From the NCBI RefSeq assembly GCF_010015445.1, contig NC_053126.1, forward strand, positions 7,970,249 to 8,034,248: a stretch of DNA of 64,000 nt, given 5' to 3'. A model generated the notes under the pieces. The model was given only the letters and a program-made list of their open reading frames with translations, was not told the DNA's origin and ran no database searches. The position numbers were made by a program, and so were the translations under genes. Shown here one piece after another: positions 38,987 through 50,369 of the stretch. The first letter of the stretch is position 1. Each line of letters opens with the position of its first letter. The DNA is from Perca fluviatilis. Its lineage: Eukaryota > Chordata > Actinopteri > Perciformes > Percidae.

Positions 38987-40167
38987 AGGTCCAATGTGTG
39001 GGAATTTCTCCCATCTAGCGTTGAGATCATATATCGCAATCAACTCTCTCGCACCACGCAGTTCAAAGTACGTATTCCAGCTACGGTAGCCTTCACTCTT
39101 CAAAAAGCTGGTCTCTTGCTCTTTTCAATCTCCTTTTTCTTTTTCTGGGCTGAAATTTGGATTTTGAATACGTGTGGTCCTCCATGTTTCCTTCTTCAAA
39201 CTTGCCGGGGCCGTGAAGCTGCGATACCCATTAGCAGCATTAGCAGCACCTGTGAGTTTATCATGGTACAGCGAAAACGGGGTATGTCCTGTATGTCCCT
39301 TACCGGCTAACGTATTTCAAGATGGCGCATGAATATGGAGTGTCTACCCAAGGGGGTGAGCTTCGCTTCAGAACTCGAACCTCTTATTGCGCCATTTTGA
39401 TGCTACAAAACGATCACCTCCCGTTAGCATTCCACTGACTGCCATTCATTTTGACGTCACTTTGACAGCGAATAACTTTACATCTGAAGCGTTTAAAGAC
39501 TCTATTTGTCCATTGTTTATTTCTAAAGAAACACGACAATGTATAAAAGGCTCCATTACCTTGTACCTCACGTTATGGCTCCGTAGCAGACGTTTTTGTA
39601 AAAATAGGCTAACGATTGTGTCAGATAGTAGAGGAATTACCGTATTGCACATGAGAAGCTCGCAGGCGGTTTTGACTTACATGAGCTGTTTAGGTTTAAT
39701 TACTAATGTTAACTAGCATTTTAGTTAGCAATAATTAGCCTGTGCCTATGTTATCTCCTTACATATACCTATGCTCTCCGTCTCTGCAAGATTGGGAATG
39801 ATTGAGATTTCTCTTGGCACAGCTACCAGAAGACTTACAACTTTCAGACACGTTGCTCACGTCACATTTACGTTGTCTCTCTCAGTTGGAGGCTGCGCAG
39901 TAACGCTCAGCGCTCACATCCTTCGCTGGTCTCCGTCCAGAGCAACGGGATCTGTTGGTCCATTCTTACATACTGTCTATATGTCTACCCATTGACAGTA
40001 TATAAGAAGAGTCTACCCCAGTTTTGCGAATGCAAATGTTAAATTTCAAGCCAAAAGGAAATACTCGAATTGATGGTGGAGGTAAATACTCATGAAAAAG
40101 GACAAGTTTGTGAACGGGCAACACAGATTTTGATAATGAACAACTAAACAAGTTACACACTGGACCT
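38987..40167. mobile_element. TTAA-flanked MITE-like element, 1181 bp
   Basis: AGGTCCAATGTGTG at the left is matched by CACACTGGACCT at the right, imperfectly inverted, with TTAA at 38983-38986 and 40168-40171. The interior holds open frames of about 100 codons on both strands with no recognised domain. Confidence 0.65.
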
Positions 40168-40169
40168 TT

Positions 40170-40400
40170 AACGCATAGCTCAATATTTTAGAAATGCACT
40201 TTCTTCTTGCAGAGAGTTAAATGAGAAGATGCTCATGTCTCTATGCTGAATATAAAGCTACAGTCGGCAGCTAGGTTAGCTTAGCATGAAGACTGGAAAG
40301 AAGAGGAAACAGGTAGCTTGACTCTCCCCTTCTTTCTTTCCTGTCTTTGTGCTAAGCTAAGCTAACTGGCAGCTATAGCTGTAGCTACATATTTCGCGGG
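40170..40400. repeat. Partial copy of a common percomorph repeat
   Basis: AAGCTACAGTCGGCAGCTAG, GTTAGCTTAGCATGAAGACT and GCTAAGCTAAGCTAACTGGC are typical words of the repeat also seen at 18170-18230 and 59110-59400. Confidence 0.6.
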
Positions 40401-40725
40401 GTCAGGAAAGGGTGTTTGGGTTTCTTTCTTTCCGCTGGCTAAACTATTTAAAAATGGCCGGTTTGTTCAGGACACCCCCATCTGTCGCTAGCAGTGATGA
40501 CGCAGTGATTAGTGACGATTCTCTCCGACCAATCAGTAGTCTGCAGGTTTTCGCGTCACTTTTTGACATCGCCTCAGCTCGCTTGGAACCTCAAAGGAGG
40601 TGATACTAAAAAAAGTACCTGTTGGCTAATACCAGGGACTTTTTTTCATAATGGAAAACCCAAAAAGGCGAGTAGAGTCGAGGGGAGTCCAGCAGGTACC
40701 ATGTGGTGGAAAAACGCCATTATTG
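40400..40725. mobile_element. Partial TIR element related to the one at 3709
   Basis: AATGGAAAACCCAAAAAGGC and GAGTAGAGTCGAGGGGAGTC at 40650-40690, followed by ACCATGTGGTGGAAAAACGC, match the ends seen inverted at 3709-3745. The left limit is unclear. Confidence 0.45.
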
Positions 40726-40986
40726 ATGAAATAAAGGTCTTACTATTGCATCATCTCAGGCTCCTGATGAAAGCCCCGACAAGAACCACTGACTTAATGT
40801 ATTGGCTTACTTCCTTGATGTTCTGTTGTGTAAAATAACAAAAACTATGTAATTTTTAAGAGTGTGGCTCAGTTTTTTTGTTTAGACGCAGACCGAGTCA
40901 AAAGTTGTGAGGCCAATTTTTCATTAACTCTCTTTCTCTCTTTTCCTCCATCCCTCTCTCCCTGCCTCTTTCATTTCCCCCCACAG

Positions 40987-41172
40987 CGCCCCCATCATGC
41001 CCACGCTCTCTTCGACTTCGCCCCCCACCACCCCTCCCAGCTACGCTTCCTGCGAGGTGATGTCATCGAACTCATGGACTGCTCCGATTCGCTGCGCTGG
41101 AGGGGCCGTTGCCATGGACACGTAGGGTACTTCCCCCCGGAGTACGTCCAGCCCATTTACCACTGCCAATGA
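40987..41172 (+). CDS. grap: grap coding exon 5: C-terminal SH3 and stop
   Basis: This exon encodes residues 156-216 and a TGA stop. The acceptor is ttccccccacag|CGCCCC. ALFDF (162-166), PSQL (171-174), RGD (178-180) and YVQP (208-211) identify the third domain of GRAP. In GRB2 and human GRAP the segment before RG/KG has a Trp-Trp pair whose first Trp is the ligand-pocket residue. Here the order is Ser-Leu-Arg192-Trp193-Arg-Gly, so the pocket position is Arg. The later FPxNY motif reads FPPEY, with Glu207 in place of Asn/Ser. The fold seems intact but canonical PxxP binding is doubtful. The exon is unbroken and in frame. Confidence 0.95.
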   Translation, partial: RPHHAHALFDFAPHHPSQLRFLRGDVIELMDCSDSLRWRGRCHGHVGYFPPEYVQPIYHCQ

Positions 41173-41579
41173 CCCGGCACGTCAATCAAATACACAGCCA
41201 TTCCCACAGGTTCATCAGTGAGCCGTCGTGACCCCGCCCTCCTCACACTGCTCCCCCGCTCTGCACTGCTCCCATTCACTTTTGGAGAACTGACGAGCTG
41301 CAACTGTACTGCTCATTATGTAACCGACTCCTCCCGTTTCCCCATCGTGATGCCACCTGCCAGCCTTGCCCAATCAGCTGCTACAGGCTCATCAATCACT
41401 TCCACTTGATCCCACAACTCCACTTACTCTTTAATCATGTAAAACAAATATATATATATATGACTGGACCTATACACTGTGGAGAACTCACATACTGTAA
41501 ATATGCACACACAGACTGACAATCATCCCCATGCATAATCATTAATATAGCTTATTAGCACTGGTGCAGGCTGAATAAA
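41173..41579 (+). other. Probable grap 3' UTR with candidate poly(A) signal
   Basis: The sequence after the stop is not coding. The first AATAAA is at 41574-41579, followed closely by a CA-rich stretch. Further AATAAA hexamers lie at 42343-42348 and near 42500, so the real transcript end could be more distal. The UTR extent is inferred. Confidence 0.4.
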
Positions 41580-41807
41580 AGCAACACACACACACACACC
41601 TCATGAAAAAAGTGTGGCCCATAGGAGGTTGTGGAGGAATGGCAAGGTTTTCTCCGCTGAAGAGGAATTAGGATTTGCTCCAGTATTTTGCTGCCGTTCC
41701 CACGAAAGAGATCCGGTGAGCTGAGCACAGAGACACACAGAGAGTCATTGTTGTGAATATTTGGGCCAGACACTCTGAGGATACTGACACAGCAGATTGC
41801 CCTCTTG

Positions 41808-41808
<1 letters not shown>

Positions 41809-41843
<35 letters not shown>

Positions 41844-41941
41844 GGGATAGTGTATAAAATGTGGGTCTGAACACATGTAAACTTGCAAACTTTAAGTATC
41901 TTTATGATGTGCAAAGGAAAAGTAAATGCATGTGGATATGG

Positions 41942-41993
<52 letters not shown>

Positions 41994-42012
41994 ATGTGTG
42001 TGTGTGTGTGTG
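41809..42012. repeat. (TG)n microsatellites downstream of grap
   Basis: Two TG tracts, 41809-41841 and 41943-42012; the second is interrupted. Confidence 0.95.
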
Positions 42013-42886
42013 CAGCCCTGTGCTCTGTGGACCAGTAAAGGAGGTTACTATGTTAAAGTGACCAGTGAGGTGAACAATGCCCAGACGCCACTTGGTTTTA
42101 AAATACACAGCTTAAAAACAAATAGGCTCAACTCAATTTATGAATCATTTGTTCATTTGTTTCCATGTATTTATTCTTATTCATGTGTAATCTTAGAATA
42201 CATATATTACAAGTAAGATAAAACATTGTGAAAAAGTTTTGTTTCTGTTGCAACGAATGGTTAAAGAAAACCACAATGTATGTGGTTAACGAACGTAAGA
42301 ACGTGGACCGATCTTCCTTAACATGTAATGACAAATAATTTAAATAAAGTGATACATTTACCTCTTTGAATTTGAAGCTTGGACATTATTGTTCAATAAC
42401 ACTTTAATTTCTGTTAAGAAGTGTCTATTGAAATGTAATATGAATATATGAGTGTACACAGAATACTTGAACCCTGTGAAAGTGCACTTCAGCTGTGAAA
42501 TAAAAATAGGTAAACGACTAGAAACACTGACACAAAAGTGGTTTATGTGAGGTTCCACTTGATAGTATGTGTGAGCCCCTCTGCATGCTGTAGCCAACTA
42601 TACAGTATGTCCACAGTTTCAAATCACAGTCACTGTTCCTCTTTGTTGATGCAGTTTTTCTGTGTCTGCCAAAAGTTGCTGAGTTGCACTTTATGACACA
42701 ATGTGCAATGCAGCCCTTTTTGTGCTTTTCTTGCTTTAAATATCGCAGAATGAACTTCCATGCACAAACATCCACTTCATTCCATGTGTAAACTGCAATT
42801 TCATGACATTTGCCATGACATTTCACATTGTGTGCCACAAAATGCAGGTTAATTGCATAGAATGAATTCTGTGCATTTTGTGCATT

Positions 42887-43255
42887 AAGGCACGGTCACA
42901 TATTTCCATCCTTACGAAATTGCCCGCACACTCGTTCTTGAAAAAGGATGCGATGTCATGTGACTGATGCAAATTATAAATACATATTTAACAGAGTAAG
43001 CACAGTGTGATCGCTTGTATTGTCTAGCAGTGCGATAACGTGCTGAATATGGTGATGAAACAGTCTAGAATAATGACTTCTCGATTTCCGAACACATTGC
43101 ATGAGTGTTTTTATTGGCCGATCAAGCACATGTGCCCAGTCAAAGTGAACTGGTGCTGGAGATTGCACCAAAAATGGAAAGGCATGCTTGGATTTGTCAG
43201 TAGTGCTGGCTTCAATAGAAGTGAATGGGGAAGAAGTTGAATGTGACCGTACCTT
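42887..43255. mobile_element. TIR element (AAGGCACGGTCACAT ends)
   Basis: AAGGCACGGTCACAT at the left matches ATGTGACCGTACCTT at the right in inverse with one mismatch. It is 369 bp with no gene. A clear target duplication is not visible. 43300-43660 resembles another common fish repeat (GCTGAAACGATTAA). Confidence 0.55.
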
Positions 43256-43900
43256 CACTGTAAGCATAAGGTGGCCACCCAGTGTCATGCACCGTGCACG
43301 AAAAGCCTTTTTGTGCACACAATTATTGCTGAAACGATTAAAAACGATTGTCAATTCATCTGCAAGTCAACTAACATAAAATGAATTACCAACTGTTTTA
43401 ATTGATAAATAGTTAAAGGCTTTTATGAAGTAAAATGGTCTATTCTTGCCTCTTGCTGGTACCAGTTTTTCTGCTTCTCTCTACTCAACACCATTGTAAA
43501 TGGAATGTCTTTACATTTTGTATGCTTAGTTTGATAAAACTGCAATTTGCACCTTTGGCTCTATGAACTTGCGATGGAAATTTTGTACTGGTTTCCAATA
43601 TTTAACAGACTAAACGATTAATCCCCCCCAAAAAGGGATACAATAGTGATGATAACGGTTACATTAATGATGACAATAATCATTACTTGCAGCCCTTCAA
43701 ACACTTCTGAAGTGTCACTGAAGTGCATTTAATACTGTGTTACAAAATTAATATGGTAATGATATTTGAATTAGTGTGTGACAACCTGATTTTAAATGTC
43801 GTAGCTCATGTACACGCCAGAAGAGATCTCATTGGCATTTAACAACAATAAGTATTATGTCTAAGTGTGTTTATGTGTGCGACTGAACAGCCCCCGATGA

Positions 43901-43903
<3 letters not shown>

Positions 43904-43933
<30 letters not shown>

Positions 43934-43950
43934 CACACACACACACACTG
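43904..43950. repeat. (CA)n microsatellite
   Basis: About 47 bp with one interruption. Confidence 0.95.
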
Positions 43951-44328
43951 TATGCATATATATGTCCTTAAGAATGTAAGCGCAGCGTACTCTGACAGTC
44001 GACTTGTACTATGCGAGGAATGCATCGCTGCTTCTCTCACCAGGATGTCATGTTTGAAATGAAGCAGGAAACAGGGGTTACATCCCATAATCCTCTGGAC
44101 TGAATCACTTCTGTTTTGTTTTCTTTCACTCTTTTGTCTCCTCTTCTGTTTTTTTCTTTTTTAACAAACCACTTCTTTAATTAACACTGACAGAGTCACA
44201 TCTGGCTTGTCAATGACAGTTAGTCAATAAACCACTGGCATCCAGCAGGGGAGAAGGAGAAATGAGTTTTTAAAAAAACTGCTGAGTCACTTTGAAGTGT
44301 TTGTATGATTGATAAAGGGCTTTTGGTA

Positions 44329-44330
<2 letters not shown>

Positions 44331-44410
<80 letters not shown>
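44331..44410. repeat. (TG)n microsatellite
   Basis: About 80 bp of perfect TG, with a short TG tail after an AG interruption. Confidence 0.95.
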
Positions 44411-44412
<2 letters not shown>

Positions 44413-45321
44413 TGTGTGTGAGACACCGAAAAACATTCACTATGACATATTTCTGTCATACACCAGAGGTGAGGCAACATAAGAATACTGGACGTCACAG
44501 ACAAGCTGTCACAAAGAACAAAAGTGGAATGTAACACGTGAGAGAAAGAAAGTGAGATGAACAGGAGGGAAACTAAAGCAGAGTTATTAGACAGCAGTGG
44601 AATGAGACAGGATAGAGATTAGAAAATGCTAAAGGGTGAAAAACAGTGAGAGACAAAAAAAATAGGGGAGGAAGCAGATGCTACTGAGAAAAGATGGAAG
44701 GGCAGTGTGTCATTAATACCAAATGTGAAAGAGTGACAGTAAAAGAGCACGGTGCGTGAGCTGTGACATAGATGATAGGCAAAGGCGTTACAAGCAAATA
44801 CAACAAAAAACAGTTGAACCAGTTTGACTGACTGACAGCCTCTGGCTGTTGAGGCCCTGACACTGAAAGAAGGTCTAACCGCGATCAGCCTGCAAACCAG
44901 TCCAACACCCAGCCGACCAGTAGGACAGTTTGAAAGATACTTGGTCATATTCGGCTGATCGGCAAGAGCAATAAATCAAAAAAATATGTGGGGCAGTTGA
45001 TGAGTCAGCCAGTAATTTGGTCATCGTGTGATCAGCAGTGACAACCAGATAGAGAGGAAGTTGGAAATAATTAAAAGGGAATCAGGAAGACAAACCAAGC
45101 TGTGTCCCTTTCTCAATGTTAGTGGTAGGAACATTTTAGAATTACACCTTTGCAGCAAAACTAACATCCCAGTTTGTTACTTTGTCAGCGCAACCAACAT
45201 TTACCACAAGCTCTGACCACTTCCCTAAAGTTTTTTCCCTTTTTCCTGTTAGCCCGACAGCACGCAAACGTACAGACATACCGACGGATGACGTCACAGT
45301 GAGCAGCAGGTTATATTCAAT

Positions 45322-45600
45322 TTTTCAATTCAATTCAATTCAATTTTATTTATAGTATCAAATCATAACATAAGTTATCTCGAGACACTTTACAGATAGA
45401 GTAGGTCTAGACCACACTCTATAATTTACAAAGCCCCAACAATTCCAACAATTCCAGTAATTCCCTCAAGAGCAAGCAGTGCGACAGTGGCGAGGAAAAA
45501 CTCCCTCTTGGGAAGAAACCTCGGACAGACCCAGGCTCTTGGTAGGCGGTGTCTGACGAGCCGGTTGGGGGTGTGATGAACAGTGGCGATAGTAGTCACA
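45322..45600 (-). mobile_element. L2-like LINE 3' fragment, antisense
   Basis: AATTCAATTCAATTTTATTT, TATCTCGAGACACTTTACAG and GAGTAGGTCTAGACCACACT are the inverse of the tail at 3585-3710. GAAAAACTCCCTCTTGGGAA matches the region at about 3505-3530. Confidence 0.7.
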
Positions 45601-47023
45601 TTAATAATGGAACAGTGACTGTTCCATTACCTCCTTACTGCGAAGTAACAGACATGTCAACCTTCAGCCTTTACTGTAATCTCTGTGTCCCACAGTTTTA
45701 TAGATTATCTAATGACATGTAATTACATCCCACACATCTGCAGAGATCAATGCAGGCTGCATCGTGAGGCTGTAATTTATGATAAGTGAGTTCTTACCAA
45801 TTTTAAGTAATTGAAAGTTTGCATACGCTCATGAAACTGCGTCGTATAACCTCAAGGCTGTTGATTCTTGAGAAGACATGTTACGTTGTCTTTTATTGTG
45901 AAGGGTTTCGTACATTTAACTTGTTTCTTCTTAATATTTTCGTGAGCGTTGTTGAGTCTTGTATGGATGTCAGATGCTACTTGTCATGTCTCTTTGTTTT
46001 TTTTCACTGAAGTATTGTAAATACATTATGTAGACCCCAGCAAGAGTAGATGCTGTTGTTGTAACAGCAGCTAATGAGGATGCATAAACTATATATATAT
46101 ATATATAAAAAAACTATTAACTTCTTAGTATTATCAAGTCTGGGAATTTAGTTGAAGCTCTGACACACATTGAGTGCTTTTATGTTTCTACAGAATGTAA
46201 AACTCATACTACAGAGTTCAAATGTCAGTTTTGATGCCCTGGGTAGGTTAACATGTCATTTTGGTTTAAGAAACTGTACTTTCTTATGCTTATTTTATAA
46301 TAATAAATTAATTAATTAATACGAATATATGGTATGTTTCCTCCAGTTAATGTTTTTAGATCCCATTAATCCCATCCTAATCTCTTCATCTTGTTTTTTT
46401 TTTCCTTTCTATGAAGCAATTATGTGCTTCATTTTGATCTGTTTAAATGGTTTGTGGCTCTCTCCTCCTGGCAGGAAACATGACAGAACAGGTAAAACGG
46501 CACTGCACAGGTATGCATGTTCTGCTGATGGTTTTCATGCGATGCCTCATATTGATGAACTGCCACTCTAATGATTTAATAAGGTTTTGAGAAGGGAAGG
46601 GGTTTCCTCGTTAATTAACTTATTTCTCCGGCCACTTCTCGTTCCACAGTGCCCGCACACACACACATATATACACACACACACACACACGCGCGCGGTA
46701 GGAAAGCTGTACAGGTCACGTGGCAAAGGTGCGCATTTTTCGTTTGTGGGTGGATGTTTTGCCTGTCAGGGTCACACCTGTCGGGCGGTGCCGTCAGCGG
46801 GGTGTCACTCATTCACTCTCTCTGGACGGTTAAGTCGTTCATTTGGAACTGGGAATGACATGGCGGAGTGTTAATGCGTCATGGCCGGTGAAAGGGATTA
46901 CATGGCTAACCGAAGAAGGGGACCACATGAAGTTATGTGTAACAAGTCTGGAGTTAAACTGCTCAGCTGTTTAAACCACAGATGAGCAATTAGAACATTT
47001 TAAGCTGCTTTCTTTACCCACAG

Positions 47024-47119
47024 TCTACATAGGTTTAGGAGAGGAACTGTGCCGTGATACTTGGTGTTATTATTATTATTTTCTTAAGTTTAAGTGGTTC
47101 CTTATTTTGTGCTGGAGAC
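47024..47119 (+). other. Candidate 5' UTR of fam83g coding exon 1
   Basis: A good acceptor (tttctttacccacag|TCTAC) ends at 47023, 96 nt before the ATG, suggesting this exon begins there and a non-coding first exon lies upstream. An ATG-less in-frame open stretch runs into the gene, but the conserved protein begins at 47120 (gagacATGG). The splice assignment is inference. Confidence 0.35.
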
Positions 47120-47572
47120 ATGGCTCTGTCCCAGATACAGTGCCTGGACGATAACCACGTGAACCCGCGGAGGCACGAGTCCAAACCGGAGTTCTTGTAC
47201 TGCGAAGACCAGCGGCTCGCGCTGGAGACGTTCCTGCGGGATGGTCGCGAGGCGTTTGTTAAGTACCTGGAGGCTCGCGAGCTGCGCGGCTTCCTCTCGG
47301 ACCCGGAGTTGGAAACTCTCGCCGAGGCGGTGAAGCCCTATGACCCGGGCACGGATCTCTTTCCGGAGAATGCCGAGGACGACGAGCCCCCGCTGTCGCT
47401 GCACTACTGGCCCGACTTGTCGGATACGTCCATCCCGCAGATGGACCTGGGCTGGCCGGACAGCGTGTCTTACCGGGGGGTGACGCGCACTACTGTGTAC
47501 GCGCAGCCACCCCTGGAGGGTCAGGCGCACATCAAAGAGGTTGTCAGAAAAATGATTGCGCAGGCGCAAAAG
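47120..47572 (+). CDS. fam83g: fam83g coding exon 1: N-terminal part of DUF1669
   Basis: This exon encodes residues 1-151, from MALSQIQCLDD to MIAQAQK, with donor AAG|GTATGT in phase 0. It contains ESKPEFLYCEDQRLALE, the acidic segment ENAEDDEPP, LHYWPDLSDTSIPQMDLGWP, and the start of the pseudo-PLD fold (IKEVVRKMI). Ala34, the position of the human keratoderma variant A34E, is kept. The position matching Arg52, changed in dog footpad hyperkeratosis, is Ala52 with Arg at 53; both statements use recalled numbering. The exon is GC- and CpG-rich unlike its surroundings, which suits a CpG island near the 5' end of the gene. Confidence 0.95.
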
Positions 47573-49012
47573 GTATGTTGGGCCACTATTTGCGATGTAC
47601 TGTAGGTCTATGCTTAAGCCCTAATTTTCACTTTAGAAACAAATTAGACTGCTAGGCCTATATCCTAAAGTTTCTCAGTAAGTAACTCATTTCATATGGC
47701 CTACAGCAATGTTAAGTCATACAAATAATAACTTACAATTAAACATATGTGTAGACTATAACCGGTTGAAGGTGTTTTCCCCTTATTTGAGATAGCCTAC
47801 TTGATTAATGAAAATATTAATCTCTGTTTAGCTCTGTCTGCTTAACATAAGACCTATATAGGCATATATAGTCGATATATGTATCTATATCTTTGTCTGT
47901 GCTGTATCTGTGCTCTCCAGTGTTGCTTATGCATGAATGAATGTCTGGTGTGTTCATTGACCTGACCTACTCTACCCATTTAAAAGGTTAACTGTAATGT
48001 TGACATAATGTTACCATGAGCAGCCATAGCTCTCAGTCCATATGAGGTCAGAGTACAGACTGTTGACCAAATGAGACAACAAAGAGTAAAGTGCAACTTG
48101 ATTAAACTGCTTTATTATCTGGGACTAAAAGAAGTGCCGCACACTAACATGGTCTGTTATGTTGTATATTTGCATGATTATGCGCATTATCATGTATATA
48201 AGTGTGAGCTTATGTCAGTTCATGCGGCTGACTCGTCCGAAGACACAAGTTTATGTGACATGTTTTTATTTCTAAGCAGCTGTTCTTAGTGTTACTTGAC
48301 TAAAACATCCAATGGGCATTTCCCTGAAGAGCCTCTGACCAAAAAAAAGATATATGGGTCATATCATTAGAGACCTGGGAGAATGTGCATAAATAAAATT
48401 TCTTTTGCTCAGGAAAAGTTGTGTGTGATGATTTATTTAAACCTGTGGAACAGCTTGAATCTTATTTGTCTTGGCAGGAAAGAGTAAACTTTATACTCAC
48501 AGTGACGTCACGCCTGAAGTAGAGCTGGGTGATATGGAGAAAGTTAAATATCACGATATATTTGACCAAATACATCAATGTCGATAGTGCGGCGATATTG
48601 TAGGGTTGACTATTGGTGCTTTCACAATATTTACACAATATCTTTGATAAATAATCACCAGTAATGGTGACATAATTACTAAGTGGGTAAAGGCACATAA
48701 TAGAACAGCTCTGTCTGGTAATTGCATCACTTTACTATAATGTAGCCTTTAAAACCAGGAAAAGACAACACCTATGTTGTATTACAATATTGTTATATCC
48801 AAAATTTAAGATCATATTTAGCCTTATATATCAATATCGATATAATATTGATATATTGCCCAGCCCTAGCCTGAGGCTTGATCCTACTGCGACGTAATAT
48901 AAAGTATGAGCATGTATTTACTTACTTGCAAGCATAAACTGTGTATGCATGACATGTATGTCATAGGGATTTTACCATGTGTGTAATGTAAGTTGTGCGT
49001 GTTTGTCTCCAG
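47573..49012 (+). other. fam83g intron 1
   Basis: This 1.4-kb intron holds a hAT-like MITE (48520-48868). I recognise nothing else in 47573-48519. Confidence 0.8.
48520..48868. mobile_element. hAT-like MITE, 349 bp
   Basis: TAGAGCTGGGTGATAT at the left and ATATTGCCCAGCCCTA at the right are inverted with mismatches. The flanks GCCTGAAG (48512-48519) and GCCTGAGG (48869-48876) form an 8-bp target duplication with one change. The interior is rich in ATCGATAT words, typical of the fish GGGCTGGGCAATATATCGAT repeats. Confidence 0.8.
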
Positions 49013-49180
49013 GTAATAGCAGTGGTGATGGATGTGTTCACTGATGTCGACATCTTCAGAGATCTGCTAGATGCTGGCGTCAAGAGGAAGGTTTCGGTCT
49101 ACATCCTGCTGGCACGCACAACACTACCTCATTTCCTGTCCATGTGTCAGAGAGCCAACATGCACCCGGGTCACCTCAAG
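49013..49180 (+). CDS. fam83g: fam83g coding exon 2: DUF1669 core
   Basis: This 168-nt exon encodes residues 152-207. The acceptor is gtctccag|GTAATA and the donor AAG|GTGAGA, both in phase 0. [20 protein letters not shown] is the strongly conserved strand-helix of the FAM83 pseudo-PLD fold, followed by [10 protein letters not shown] and the [13 protein letters not shown] segment. Skipping it would keep the frame but remove the core of the domain. Confidence 0.95.
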
Positions 49181-49579
49181 GTGAGACAGCGCCGCTCTGA
49201 CGTTTAGCATCAAAGACCAAAGATTAGTTGTATACTTAAAGTGAAGTAAAAAAAAATCAAATTTCATGGCAATCTGGCCTTATTTTGCTCTAGATCACGC
49301 TGTTGGGCAGACTGAGTAAGACATATATTGGCGTTTGTCATGATAACCAGTGAAAAGTTCATTATCAATTGTTAAAGGATAAAATGTCCTAGTTCCAATT
49401 CTATATAGAGTAAATGTTTTACTAACGGAGAGTGAATCTTTGACCTTTGGATAGTGGGTGGGGGGAAATACATCTGTAAGGCACTGTTGTAGAACAAATG
49501 ATCTTTTGAAAGAATGACAAATAACTGAAGTCAAGAGGTTTTTATTAGCATGGATAAGTGAAAGCACATGCAATCTCTT

Positions 49580-49580
49580 C

Positions 49581-49639
<59 letters not shown>

Positions 49640-49670
49640 ACCTTCTTTCTTTTTCTTTTTTTTCTCTATT

Positions 49671-49729
<59 letters not shown>
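49580..49729. repeat. Compound (CTTT)n-(CT)n-(AC)n microsatellite
   Basis: CTTT units to about 49638, an impure pyrimidine stretch, CT units at about 49672-49696, then AC to 49729. Confidence 0.95.
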
Positions 49730-49730
<1 letters not shown>

Positions 49731-50369
49731 CAACAACCTACAAATCCTCCCAGCTGGCACTGTACCATAGATAATTCTCGTACTTTGAGTGTTTTTATTC
49801 CATAATTGGCCGGTTACCATGAAAAACACGAGTTATAAAACACATTTTAGGCATGTTGGAACACGTAGAAGTAAGTAAGACAAAATACAACACTATCTTC
49901 AATGAATTGTATTCTTGACTTAATCTTTTGATCAAGGTGCCAAGTCGGCCTATAAAAATGTTTCTGTAGATGGTAGGCCACAGGGGTGTGAATCTTTACT
50001 GGTCTCATGATTCGATTACGATGATCCTGTCGGCGATTCGAATTGATTTGATATCACGATGCGTCACGATGCGTCACCTCCTCAATATTATTATGTATTG
50101 CTACGCTTGGTTTTTTATCAACAAATTCACGCAGTCGTATATATGAACTCCCCTTTTTTTTATTGTATCTGCTCTTAAAAAAGACACTTCCTGAATGTAA
50201 TCGAGTCTGAACACAGCAGGCAACAGACAAAAGGCAAACACAAAAGATGCAGCGCCCGAAAAATTTTTACTTGCTTGCTTCAGTGCTGCTGCGTTGTTCC
50301 TCCTTCCTATAGGAGAACCATTTAGATAACCCAATATACAGTAGGGCGGGGTTGGATCATTTCCATGAA

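Larger units (their letters stand above)
26695..40986 (+). other. grap intron 4, about 14.3 kb
   Basis: This intron holds a repeat family copy with TTGGGTTTAGG-like minisatellite (27246-27899), dispersed and tandem repeats (29521-30200), TTAA-flanked MITEs (30987-31349, 32908-33887, 38987-40167), two CA/TG microsatellites, a fold-back element (37462-38092) and pieces of common teleost repeats (38194-38315, 40170-40400, 40400-40725). In 27900-29520, 31354-32907 and 33888-36013 I recognise no gene or element. Confidence 0.85.
41580..47023. other. Intergenic region between grap and fam83g
   Basis: About 5.4 kb with no supported gene. It holds TG/CA microsatellites (41809-41841, 41943-42012, 43904-43950, 44331-44410), a TIR element (42887-43255), an antisense LINE tail (about 45322-45600), an AT tract (about 46089-46106) and a CA tract near 46665-46695. 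44421-45320 and 45601-46600 show nothing recognisable. A fam83g promoter or non-coding first exon probably lies in its last part but cannot be placed. Confidence 0.7.

Noticed and set aside
38987..40167. Open frames of about 100 codons inside the 38987 element as a transposase
   Set aside because: No catalytic motif or DNA-binding domain is recognisable and the frames are short on both strands.
47054..47119. Upstream in-frame ATG giving 22 extra hydrophobic residues on FAM83G
   Set aside because: The added residues resemble a signal peptide by chance; the known family start is MALSQ/MAFSQ at 47120 with a better context, and FAM83G is cytosolic.
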